From assembly GCF_039543505.1 (NCBI RefSeq), contig NZ_BAABJW010000004.1, positions 1 through 64,000 of the forward strand: a stretch of DNA of 64,000 nucleotides, read 5' to 3'. Under the pieces are notes generated by a model that saw only the letters and a program-made list of their open reading frames with translations, had not been told where the DNA came from and did not search any database. Positions 29,101 to 36,622 of this stretch are shown here, in pieces; position 1 is the stretch's first letter, and every line of letters begins with the position of its first letter. Position numbers and translations under genes: made by a program. The DNA is from Litoribaculum gwangyangense (lineage in GTDB: Bacteria > Bacteroidota > Bacteroidia > Flavobacteriales > Flavobacteriaceae).

Positions 29101-29261
29101 CGGATGCCCTATGTGACAAAATAGGCGTTAAAGATTTTAGTTTAAATCTTCAAGGCACTAATCTTTTTGAGGTTGCAAAAAATAAAGATATCCGTCAGTT
29201 AAATGTTGGAACCAATCCTCAGGCTAGGACTTATACTTTAGGTATAAGAGCGTCATTTTAA
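26193..29261 (+). CDS. SusC-family TonB-dependent outer-membrane transporter 2, divergent N-terminus
   Basis: The 1022-residue protein has a signal peptide to about residue 27 (MATAQ), a carboxypeptidase-like domain (ISATVVDEQGNPLSGVKI), a plug (SIRGIGNALFVIDGVFG, ITVLKDANAVALYGSQGQNG) and a barrel ending in YTLGIRASF. The usual EVVVVGYG-type TonB-box/linker is replaced by SEDDEIKMGILTRDRRDIVG, and the plug is shorter than in the first SusC. This may change how it couples to TonB or mark a different partner set. It sits 49 nt after the first SusD and is followed by its own SusD. Confidence 0.92.
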   Translation: MKIFKIYRLYALLCFTMLCFCVMATAQSKVTEISATVVDEQGNPLSGVKIYGPSGSRASTNVNGVFNISLPNDETVIIEKKGYESQFFSLSTLAGNITISLVKSNFLASEDDEIKMGILTRDRRDIVGSASSVNTKDRLTYDNTQFVRDYITGLIPGVRGSSSIRGIGNALFVIDGVFGRDPNVLNMEEVEQITVLKDANAVALYGSQGQNGVIIINTKRGKINKKEVNVNVRSGIRTPLALPNYLDGATYMELFNEAQLNDGTDPSLLRFSSDQIQNTRSGLDPISFPDTDLLDFMQPFISTHNVIAEFSGGNDKSQYYVNTGWLYNEDWININEDINAGTNRFNVRGNIDFKVNDWITSSIDAVVIISTDKSARSNLLSANTTFLPFEYSPLIPVSALDIENNPDLATLFAGATVFDGNLLGTAQQVGVNAPVARAIAGGYQDQVFRITQFNNAINFDLSGITKGLSAKTYISFDFAESYTTSIQNQYRTYAITGIQDGKITGLQDFGQDRRDLRESNSSNGFVSRIGTYALVNYQKSFGNHSINTTALGYYNSERRAGSIQTDRDTHLGFQMTYDFKKKLFVDFSSAYAHSIKLPEGNRGGFSPTVGLGYIISEEPFLKDNDFINYLKLKASGGVIKTDRGIDGYYLYQENYNDGASFTWADGLFSNRRQNITQSENLDLGFEERIDLNIGFESYLMNSLWLEANYFRTELDKQVGFLFDIYPSYFNTFRPRNNFSANLYTGFELGLNFNKTFNDLSIGIGANVLYSQTEASKRSEINEFAYQNRQGLELSTIFGYEDLGFYSQSDFVVDGNGDLVRDFEGNFILNNLPIPNFGGVQPGDLKYADQNGDNVIDQDDQIALGQGSSPWTYGINLNLKYKRFNLFVLGTGQTGALGNKLTGFSNYFSPNGNDKYSEVVLGRWTPQTASSATFPRLSAGENQNNFRTSTFWLYDNSFFEISRAQLTYEFTDALCDKIGVKDFSLNLQGTNLFEVAKNKDIRQLNVGTNPQARTYTLGIRASF

Positions 29262-29285
29262 TTAAATAAAAATTAGATATATAAA

Positions 29286-31010
29286 ATGAAAAATTTAATA
29301 AAATATATTGTAATCATGTCCGTATTTACGGGTATGGTTAGCTGTGATACCATGTTAGAGCCTGTCGATGAAAACAGGTTGGACTTTGAGTTTGTAAGTA
29401 CCGATCCTGCTTCTGCAGAAGGGATATTATTAAATGGTTATTCACGGTTAATTGATCAGTTTACATTTATTGAAGCTGCCACAGATGATGCTGTTAATAA
29501 TCAATTAAACAACGGTTTTAAGCTTATGGCACTGGGCGGGTTAAATGCACAAAATAATCCTACTTCACGTTGGAATAACTTTGAAAGTGTGCTATGGCTA
29601 AACAAATTTTTGGAGATTATTGATGCTGGAGAAATTGTATGGTCTTTAGATGAGGATATAAACGAAATGTTTTACCTTCGAATGGAAGGAGAAGCTCTGG
29701 CTTTGAGAGGGTTGCATCATTTTTACGTGTTACAGGCACATGCCGGTATTGGTACTTCTGGACAGTTATTGGGAGTGCCTTACATAACAGAGTTTATACA
29801 GCCTGATGGCAATTTTAATTTACCGCGTTTATCTTTCGAGGCTACCGTACAAGCTATAATGGCAGATTTTGATGCTGCACTCGCTTTACTACCAACGGAT
29901 TATTCCGATAGTCAGGCGGATTTAGACCCATTATATCAACAATATGATTTTAATAAATATAAAGTTGTCAATGGTTCTCCTTACAATTTACGAATGTCTG
30001 GTAGAATAGTAAAAGCTCTAAAGGCACGTTTGGCCCTTTTTGCTGCTAGCCCATCGTTTTTAAATGATCAGGCTTACTACACTATGGCTGCGGAATTTGC
30101 AAGTGAAGTATTAAATACTATTGGTGGCGTTTCTGGTTTATCTCCAAACGGAGTTGATTATTTCACAACTTACAATGTATCTACTACCGATGAAATGATA
30201 TGGAGAGGTACCATACCTACAGGTGTAAGTTCTGGAATTGAAAGACGAATGTTTCCTCCTTCTGTAAATGGTAGAGGAGAAATTAATCCTACTCAAAATT
30301 TTGTAAATGCTTTTCCTATGCAAAATGGATTTCCTGCAACTGCAGCTAATGGTTATGACCCACAAAATCCTTATGCTAATAGAGACCCTAGATTGGCTCA
30401 GTTTGTTGTTAGCAATGGAGATAATTTTGGAGGAGGAACTATTAATACTGGAGTTGGAGGAGGAATTGATAGATTGGATTCTATTCCTCAATTTTCAACA
30501 AAAACAGGTTATTATCTTAAAAAGCTTTTACATCCGGGTGTAAGACTCAATGATGATGGTTCAGCCGTTGGTCAAAGAACCTATGATGTTTATTTTAGAT
30601 ACACAGAATTATTCTTAATTTTTGCTGAAGCCGCCAATGAGATTGGAGGTCCAGACCAACAAATTAATGGCATGACTCCCCGCGAAGTTATCGGAGCTAT
30701 CCGTCAGAGAGCGGGTCTTGCTCAACCTGATAATTATTTGGCTTCTATAACGACAACCGAAGCTATGCGACAACTAATCAGAAATGAGCGCCGTTTAGAG
30801 CTTAGTTTTGAAGGTCACAGATTTTGGGATTTAAGACGTTGGGGCTTACCCTTAAACGAAGCAGCACAGGGTATTTTCTTTAATGGAACGGATTACATTG
30901 AAATACCATCTGTAGAGATTAGAAATTTCCCATCATTTGCTACTTATATGCCAATACCCAATGATGAAACTTTAAAGTTTCCGGAACTTGAACAAAATGC
31001 AGGATGGTAA
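29286..31010 (+). CDS. SusD-family surface glycan-binding lipoprotein 2
   Basis: The 574-residue SusD-like protein has its lipobox at GMVSCDTMLEPVDENRLDFE. Hallmarks are the helical MEGEALALRGLHHFYVLQAH, the internal YTELFLIFAEAANEIGG and VIGAIRQRAGLAQPDNY, the RRLELSFEGHRFWDLRRWG block, and a C-terminal MPIPNDETLKFPELEQNAGW. It pairs with the second SusC, 24 nt upstream. Two different SusCD pairs in one operon suggest import of different oligomer sizes or sulfation states. Confidence 0.94.
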   Translation: MKNLIKYIVIMSVFTGMVSCDTMLEPVDENRLDFEFVSTDPASAEGILLNGYSRLIDQFTFIEAATDDAVNNQLNNGFKLMALGGLNAQNNPTSRWNNFESVLWLNKFLEIIDAGEIVWSLDEDINEMFYLRMEGEALALRGLHHFYVLQAHAGIGTSGQLLGVPYITEFIQPDGNFNLPRLSFEATVQAIMADFDAALALLPTDYSDSQADLDPLYQQYDFNKYKVVNGSPYNLRMSGRIVKALKARLALFAASPSFLNDQAYYTMAAEFASEVLNTIGGVSGLSPNGVDYFTTYNVSTTDEMIWRGTIPTGVSSGIERRMFPPSVNGRGEINPTQNFVNAFPMQNGFPATAANGYDPQNPYANRDPRLAQFVVSNGDNFGGGTINTGVGGGIDRLDSIPQFSTKTGYYLKKLLHPGVRLNDDGSAVGQRTYDVYFRYTELFLIFAEAANEIGGPDQQINGMTPREVIGAIRQRAGLAQPDNYLASITTTEAMRQLIRNERRLELSFEGHRFWDLRRWGLPLNEAAQGIFFNGTDYIEIPSVEIRNFPSFATYMPIPNDETLKFPELEQNAGW

Positions 31011-31045
31011 TTGCTTAATTTTAAAAAAAATTAAAAATATTTAAC

Positions 31046-32179
31046 ATGAAAATAAAATTAGTTTTAATAATCGCTTTAGTCTTTAGCTTATTGGCCTGCG
31101 AAAATGAAGAGTTTGCAGTATCTGATTTCGGCACCACTTCAGTATATTTTCCATTTCAAACTCCTGCTCGAACTTTAGTTTTGGGTAAATACGATTTGGG
31201 TTTTAATGATAATGACAATAATGGTCGATTCGAAATAGGGGTAGTTATGTCGGGAGTATTTGAAAATCGAATAGATAGAAGAGTGTTTTTTGAATTAGCT
31301 CCAGAATTAATAGACCCGAATGTATTGGGGGTAGATTCTGTAAATGTACAGATTTTACCTTCTTCCTATTACACTATAGAACAAGAGAGTCCTGTTACAA
31401 TTCCTGCTGGTTCTATTAATGGTCGTATTCCTATTCAACTTGAGGATGCCTTTTTTGATGATCCACTTTCTTTCGCTGGGGAAAACGAAACGCATTATGT
31501 AATTCCTTTACGAATTACCGATTTTGAACAACTAGATTCTCTTTTAACTGGAATACCTATAGTTGATAATCCTATCAAGATACTGAGTGAACACTGGAAC
31601 CCTGCACCTAAGGATTATACGCTTTTTGGTATTAAATTTATGAATAAATATCAGGGGGTTTATTTACGTCGTGGAACAGATAAAATTGTTGGGACCTCTG
31701 AAAAAGTTACTATTGCAACAGGTGCAACAGAAACAACCAACATTGATACTACGTCTGTTTACAAAGCAGAATTTATTGAGCAGGATGAAGTTGTTCCAGT
31801 ATTAACATCTGGGAGGAATAGTAATACAGTTACTAATCGAGTTAGAAGAGGACTTATTCCTAGTTCAGATAATGTTTCTCTGAATATTACGTTCGATGAC
31901 AATGGAAATATTGCCATAACAAATGTCGAGGGGGATCAATATACGGTAACAGGAACAGGAACTTTTGTAGAAGAAGGAGATGAATGGGGTGGAAAAAAAC
32001 GTGATGTAATTTATTTAGAGTATCAATACAGTGACACCCAAGTTGTACAGGAAGTTCGTTTTGGTCAAGTGATTTCTGAAACAACAGTTGATTTATTGCA
32101 TACAGTTAATGACACTTTAGTAATGAGGAATAGAGATGTTAAATTTGAGCAATTTACGGTGCAATTAATAACAAACTAG
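31046..32179 (+). CDS. Surface lipoprotein, SusE-position glycan-binding candidate (DUF1735-like)
   Basis: The 377-residue lipoprotein has a signal ending LLAC (residues 1-18). The N-terminal half resembles DUF1735/BT_3987-type domains (SVYFPFQTPARTLVLGKYDLGFNDNDNNGRFEIGVVMSG; VNVQILPSSYYTIEQESPVTIPAGSINGRIPIQL). The C-terminal half is beta-rich and ends in a calycin-like segment. Proteins in this position after SusD commonly bind glycan at the surface. It is the last gene of the operon; a strong terminator follows. The binding specificity cannot be read from the sequence. Confidence 0.78.
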   Translation: MKIKLVLIIALVFSLLACENEEFAVSDFGTTSVYFPFQTPARTLVLGKYDLGFNDNDNNGRFEIGVVMSGVFENRIDRRVFFELAPELIDPNVLGVDSVNVQILPSSYYTIEQESPVTIPAGSINGRIPIQLEDAFFDDPLSFAGENETHYVIPLRITDFEQLDSLLTGIPIVDNPIKILSEHWNPAPKDYTLFGIKFMNKYQGVYLRRGTDKIVGTSEKVTIATGATETTNIDTTSVYKAEFIEQDEVVPVLTSGRNSNTVTNRVRRGLIPSSDNVSLNITFDDNGNIAITNVEGDQYTVTGTGTFVEEGDEWGGKKRDVIYLEYQYSDTQVVQEVRFGQVISETTVDLLHTVNDTLVMRNRDVKFEQFTVQLITN

Positions 32180-32228
32180 AATTAAAACTCACACTTAGTT
32201 TAAAACTTTTTGTAAATACAATATTAAG

Positions 32229-32254
32229 GCGGGGTTTTATTCCCCGCTTTTTTT
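32229..32254 (+). terminator. Terminator of the SusCD operon
   Basis: A perfect GCGGGG/CCCCGC stem with a 7-nt loop is followed by seven T, 50 nt after the lipoprotein stop. It separates the importer operon from the DUF1080 cassette. The rest of the 300-nt gap (32180-32479) holds only promoter site 4. Confidence 0.93.
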
Positions 32255-32322
32255 ATATTCTAAGTTAGAACTAACAGAATTATTGTTTAAAGCCAGTTCC
32301 TTAATATAAAAATAGTTAATTC

Positions 32323-32366
32323 AGGACAGAACAGGATACTTAGGATTTTATAATGACTTATATTTC
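32323..32366 (+). promoter_or_regulatory. PUL direct-repeat site 4 with -7 element (DUF1080-Gfo/Idh operon)
   Basis: Half-sites are AGGAC (32323-32327) and AGGAT (32333-32337). TATATTTC at 32359-32366 matches five of six fixed positions, 21 nt after the second half. An extra AGGAT lies at 32342-32346. The first start codon is about 113 nt downstream. Confidence 0.8.
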
Positions 32367-32479
32367 AGACATTAATTATAATGAGTTTAGTTTAATTATA
32401 AGTGTTTTGAGTTAGTCAATACTTCCCATCATTTGTTTATATTTATGATGGGAAGTTTTTTAATCTTAAGAGATATATT

Positions 32480-33880
32480 ATGAAAATAGGTAAGACAGAT
32501 TTAATAGGTTTAATAATAATTATAATTACCACAAGTTTTTTTTCTTGTGCGCAAAAAGAACCCGAAATACCCTGGGTTAATTTAATAAAAGGCGAAACAC
32601 TTGAAGGTTGGAATATTAAAGGAGGGAATGCAACCTATCAAAATGTTGATGGCGTTATTATAGGAACAACCGCTGCTGATACGCCAAATACTTTTTTAAC
32701 CACAGATTCTATTTATGGAGATTTTATTTTTGAAATTGATTTCAAGGTAGATTCAACCATGAATTCTGGTATTCAAATACGAAGCAACAGTTTACCATAT
32801 TACAGGGATGGCATGGTGCATGGGTATCAGGTAGAAATAGACCCTTCTAAAAGAGCTTGGAGTGGCGGAATCTATGATGAAAAAAGACGCCGATGGTTAA
32901 ATCCATTAGAAAATAATACAGAGGCACAAAAAGCATTTAAACAGAATGAATGGAATCATTATCGTGTTGAAGCTATTGCAGATACTATAAAAACTTGGGT
33001 TAATGGTGTACCTGCAGCTTATCTGATTGATGATAAAACGGCATCAGGGTTTATTGGTTTACAGGTGCATTCTATTGGAAAGGATAAGGAAAAATTGGGT
33101 AAACAAATCATGTGGAAAAATGCTAAAATTTTAACCGAAAATTTAGAAAAGTACACGGCCTCATCATCTTTAGAGCCAATTATTACCAAAAACAACCTCA
33201 CTTTTGATGAGAAACGAGCTGGTTGGGAAATGCTTTGGGATGGTAAAACAACGAATGGATGGCGTGGAGCAAAACTTGATAAATTTCCTGAAAATGGTTG
33301 GGTTATTGAAGATGGAGAACTTATCGTTTTGTCCTCTGGAGGTGGAGAATCTGAAGCCGGTGGCGATATCGTTACAACTGAAGATTACAGCAATTTTGAA
33401 TTGTTGGTAGATTTTAAATTAACTCCAGGAGCCAATAGTGGTATTAAATATTATGTGGATACTGAAATTAATAAAGGCCCGGGGTCTTCAATTGGTTTAG
33501 AATACCAAATTCTTGATGATGCAATACATCCAGATGCAAAGTTGGGTTCTCATGAAGGTAGTAGAACGGTTTGTTCGTTATACGATTTAATTAAAGCAGA
33601 TCCAATCAAACCTGTAAAGCCAATTGGTGAATGGAATACGGCTTACATTAAGTCTGTTAATAACCATGTTGAACATTGGATTAATGATGTTAAGGTTTTG
33701 GAATACGAACGAGGAAGTGATGAGTTTTTAAAATTGGTTTCAGAAAGTAAGTATGCAAAATGGCCTAATTTTGGTCTTCTAGATAAAGGACAAATTTTGC
33801 TCCAAGATCATGGAGATAGAGTCGCATTCAGAAACATTAAAATTAAAGTGCATAAGCCTAAAAATGACAATAATGGATAA
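32480..33880 (+). CDS. Tandem DUF1080 (3-keto-disaccharide hydrolase family) lipoprotein
   Basis: The 466-residue lipoprotein (signal ending TTSFFSC) carries two copies of the DUF1080 fold. The first is at about residues 33-215 (VNLIKGETLEGWNIKG; FEIDFKVDSTMNSGIQIRS; WNHYRVEAI; GFIGLQVHS). The second is at about 240-460 (WEMLWDGKTTNGWRGAKL; FELLVDFKLTPGANSGIKYYV; WNTAYIKS; ILLQDHGDRVAFRNIKIK). The Pfam family is named for hydrolysis of 3-keto-disaccharides, and some members act by elimination. Two exported Gfo/Idh oxidoreductases follow, overlapping and closely spaced. The cassette therefore looks like an oxidise-then-cleave glycosidase system in the periplasm. The substrate is unknown. Confidence 0.88.
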   Translation: MKIGKTDLIGLIIIIITTSFFSCAQKEPEIPWVNLIKGETLEGWNIKGGNATYQNVDGVIIGTTAADTPNTFLTTDSIYGDFIFEIDFKVDSTMNSGIQIRSNSLPYYRDGMVHGYQVEIDPSKRAWSGGIYDEKRRRWLNPLENNTEAQKAFKQNEWNHYRVEAIADTIKTWVNGVPAAYLIDDKTASGFIGLQVHSIGKDKEKLGKQIMWKNAKILTENLEKYTASSSLEPIITKNNLTFDEKRAGWEMLWDGKTTNGWRGAKLDKFPENGWVIEDGELIVLSSGGGESEAGGDIVTTEDYSNFELLVDFKLTPGANSGIKYYVDTEINKGPGSSIGLEYQILDDAIHPDAKLGSHEGSRTVCSLYDLIKADPIKPVKPIGEWNTAYIKSVNNHVEHWINDVKVLEYERGSDEFLKLVSESKYAKWPNFGLLDKGQILLQDHGDRVAFRNIKIKVHKPKNDNNG

Positions 33881-35216
33881 TAAACGAAGAACCTTCATAA
33901 AAAAGACGGCATTGGCAGGAGTTGGTGTAAGTTTAGCAGGCAGCGTAAATGCTATGACCGCCAAAAGCTATAATAATATTATTGGATCAAACGACCGAAT
34001 TAATCTGGCAATACAAGGTTTAGGTAGACGATATGGCGCATTCATTCCTGCCATAGCCCTAAAAGATAGCAATGTACGGTTAAAATATTTGTGTGATGTG
34101 CTTCCTAGTCAGATGAGTAAGGCAGCAAATAAGATTGCTGAAAAAATTGACTATAAAGTCGCATTAGAAGCTGACATCAGAATAATACTGGATGATAAAG
34201 ATGTTGATGCTATTTTTATGGCTACACCAGATCATTGGCATACACCAGGCGCCATAATGGCTATGAAGGCTGGGAAACACGTATATTTAGAAAAACCTTG
34301 TAGTCATAATCCAAGAGAAAACGAATTAGTTGTTGAGGCACAAAAAAAATTCAATAAAGTGGTACAAATGGGGAATCAACAACGCTCTTCACCTCAAAGT
34401 ATTGAAATAATTAATGATATTCATAACGGTATTATTGGAGATGCCTATAAAGCTATAGCCTTTTATACGAATAGGCGAGGCGAAGTTCCACATCCCGTAA
34501 AATCAGACCCTCCAAAAGGCTTAAACTGGGAATTGTTTCAAGGGCCAGCTCCTAGAAAGGAATACATGCACGACACTTGGGACTATAATTGGCATTGGTA
34601 TGGTTGGGATTATGGTACTGCTGAAATGGGAAATAATGCCACCCATGAGTTGGATATTGCTCGATGGGCTTTAAATGTGAATTATCCGCAGTATGTTGAT
34701 GTTATTGCAGGAAAACATCAATTTGTAGATGATGGCTGGGAAATGTATGATACCATGGAGGCCATTTACAAGTTTTCTGATAATCGTGTTATTCAATGGG
34801 ATGGCAGTAGTAGAAATGGTTATTCTAAATATGGTCGAGGTCGAGGTACCATCATCTATGGATCTAAAGGATCTGTAATGGTTGACAGACAAGGTTATGA
34901 ACTTTACGATTTAAAAGGAGCGCTTATCAAAGAAAATAAATCTGGAGATAGTGAAGGTGGTGTGGCTCTTGGAGGAGGCGGAGATTTATCTACAAGACAT
35001 GCTGTTAATTTTTTCAACACTATAAGAGGTAAGGAACAACTCACTTCTCCCATTGATATAGGAGCCATGTCACAAATGTTAACACACTATGCTAATATAT
35101 CTTACAGAATCAATAAAGGTTTTGATGTTGATGAGGAATCTGGAAGGATTTTTGATAGAGAAGCTATGAAACTTTGGTCTCGAACATACGAACCAGGTTG
35201 GGAACCAAAACTTTAA
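33873..35216 (+). CDS. Exported Gfo/Idh/MocA oxidoreductase (Tat signal) 1
   Basis: Starts at 33864 and 33873 are both possible; I take 33873 (447 residues). It overlaps the DUF1080 stop by 8 nt and begins with a twin-arginine signal, DNKRRTFIKKTALAGVGVSLAG. The NAD(P)-binding part has INLAIQGLGRRYGAF, and the family signature KHVYLEKPCSHN is near residue 145. The C-terminal domain includes WHWYGWDYGTAEMGNNATHELDIARWAL. Tat export fits a protein that folds with its nucleotide cofactor. With the DUF1080 protein and the next gene it probably forms a 3-keto-glycoside pathway. GH109-like glycosidase activity is an alternative for this fold. Confidence 0.88.
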   Translation: MDNKRRTFIKKTALAGVGVSLAGSVNAMTAKSYNNIIGSNDRINLAIQGLGRRYGAFIPAIALKDSNVRLKYLCDVLPSQMSKAANKIAEKIDYKVALEADIRIILDDKDVDAIFMATPDHWHTPGAIMAMKAGKHVYLEKPCSHNPRENELVVEAQKKFNKVVQMGNQQRSSPQSIEIINDIHNGIIGDAYKAIAFYTNRRGEVPHPVKSDPPKGLNWELFQGPAPRKEYMHDTWDYNWHWYGWDYGTAEMGNNATHELDIARWALNVNYPQYVDVIAGKHQFVDDGWEMYDTMEAIYKFSDNRVIQWDGSSRNGYSKYGRGRGTIIYGSKGSVMVDRQGYELYDLKGALIKENKSGDSEGGVALGGGGDLSTRHAVNFFNTIRGKEQLTSPIDIGAMSQMLTHYANISYRINKGFDVDEESGRIFDREAMKLWSRTYEPGWEPKL

Positions 35217-35219
35217 TTT

Positions 35220-36413
35220 TTGGAAAGACGTTCGTTCATAAAAAAAACAAGCATGGCAACATTGGGTGTTGCAAGTATGGGGCACTTATACGGCACCTCA
35301 TCATCCTATCTTGGAGCTAATAACACTATAAATATTGGGGTTATTGGAGCAGGAGATAGAGGTGGTGGCCTAACATCAATAATTAATTCTATTGAAGGCA
35401 TAAATGTTATTGGTCTATGCGACGTATTACCTTTTAGGTTAGAAAAAGCTATGGCCAAATCAAATTCAAAACCAAAGGGATATGATAATTATTACAGGCT
35501 TCTAGAGAATAAAGATATTGATGCTGTAATTATATCGACTCCCTTTCATTCCCACTCTAAAATAGCTATTGATGCGCTTGATGCAGGAAAACATGTGTAT
35601 TGTGAAAAAACTTTGGCTAAAGGTTATGATGGTATCAAAGCTCTAACAATAAAAGCAGAAAATTCTAACCGCATTTTTCAAACAGGACATCAATATCATA
35701 GTTCCAGGTTGTACACTCATGTAGTTGATTTAATTAAGAATGGAAAAGTTGGTAAAATAAGTGCTTTTGAATGTCAGTGGAATAGACATGGGAACTGGAG
35801 AAGAAGTGTACCAGACCCAAAGTTTGAAAAAGCCATCAATTGGAGAATGTATAGAGAATTCTCTGGTGGGCTTCTTGCGGAATTATGTTCACATCAAATA
35901 GATTTTGCCAATTGGGTGCTTGACGAAACACCGGAAAAAGTCATGGGAGTTGGTGGTATAGATTATTGGAAAGATGGACGAGAGACTTATGACAACATTC
36001 ATCTGATTTACAGTTATGAAAGTGGCGTTAAGGCAACTTTTACCTGCCTAACTAGTAATGCAAAAGATGGCTATCAAATAAAAGTGATTGGAGATAAAGG
36101 AACCATTATTATTGATACTAAACACGCATGGTTTTACCCAGAGGGTAAGAGGGAAAATAGAATAATTGAAGATGTAGATGGTGTTAGTGGAGCTACCTCA
36201 CAATGGGATGCCGAAAAAGGTATGCGTATTAATGTGGAGCATCTAGATCCTAGTAAACAAGCACTTTTAGATTTTAGAACGGCCATTTATAATAACAGAA
36301 AACCAGCATCTAACATTATTACTGGTGCCAAATCGGCAATTTGTGTACAGATGGGCTTGGATGCTATGTATAATGATGAAATTGTTGTTTGGAATAATAA
36401 GATTCTAAAGTAA
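35220..36413 (+). CDS. Exported Gfo/Idh/MocA oxidoreductase (Tat signal) 2, TTG start
   Basis: This 397-residue protein starts with TTG at 35220, 3 nt after the previous stop. That start keeps the twin-arginine signal ERRSFIKKTSMATLGVASMG; the next ATG would remove the arginines. Motifs are INIGVIGAGDRGGG (Rossmann), KHVYCEKTLAKG, the His-rich IISTPFHSHSKIA, and GGLLAELCSHQIDFANW. It differs enough from the upstream paralogue to act on a different sugar or in the reverse direction. No terminator follows; the next unit starts with promoter site 5. Confidence 0.86.
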   Translation: MERRSFIKKTSMATLGVASMGHLYGTSSSYLGANNTINIGVIGAGDRGGGLTSIINSIEGINVIGLCDVLPFRLEKAMAKSNSKPKGYDNYYRLLENKDIDAVIISTPFHSHSKIAIDALDAGKHVYCEKTLAKGYDGIKALTIKAENSNRIFQTGHQYHSSRLYTHVVDLIKNGKVGKISAFECQWNRHGNWRRSVPDPKFEKAINWRMYREFSGGLLAELCSHQIDFANWVLDETPEKVMGVGGIDYWKDGRETYDNIHLIYSYESGVKATFTCLTSNAKDGYQIKVIGDKGTIIIDTKHAWFYPEGKRENRIIEDVDGVSGATSQWDAEKGMRINVEHLDPSKQALLDFRTAIYNNRKPASNIITGAKSAICVQMGLDAMYNDEIVVWNNKILK

Positions 36414-36503
36414 TCATGCCGTTTAAAATAGAATCAGGCTTACCTGTTTATGTCTTTGTTACTGATAATTGATAGCTGTTAAAACACTACTTTTTTTAAT
36501 TTC

Positions 36504-36547
36504 AGGACACAACAGGACAGAATTATTTGAATCATATTTTATTTTTA
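36504..36547 (+). promoter_or_regulatory. PUL direct-repeat site 5 with -7 element (sulfatase-GH78 operon)
   Basis: Half-sites AGGAC at 36504-36508 and 36514-36518 are both perfect. TATTTTTA at 36540-36547 lies 21 nt after the second half and matches five of six fixed positions. The start codon is about 75 nt downstream. Confidence 0.82.
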
Positions 36548-36622
36548 ATTCCATTGTTTTAATAGCAATAAATCTAATCCAAAAAATCAGATTTTAACAC
36601 ACACACATATATATTCATTCTT

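Noticed and set aside
30138..30543. Long frames on both strands inside the second SusD gene
   Set aside because: Low-complexity Ser/Asn or Leu/Ile translations caused by AT-rich codons; the SusD frame is intact.
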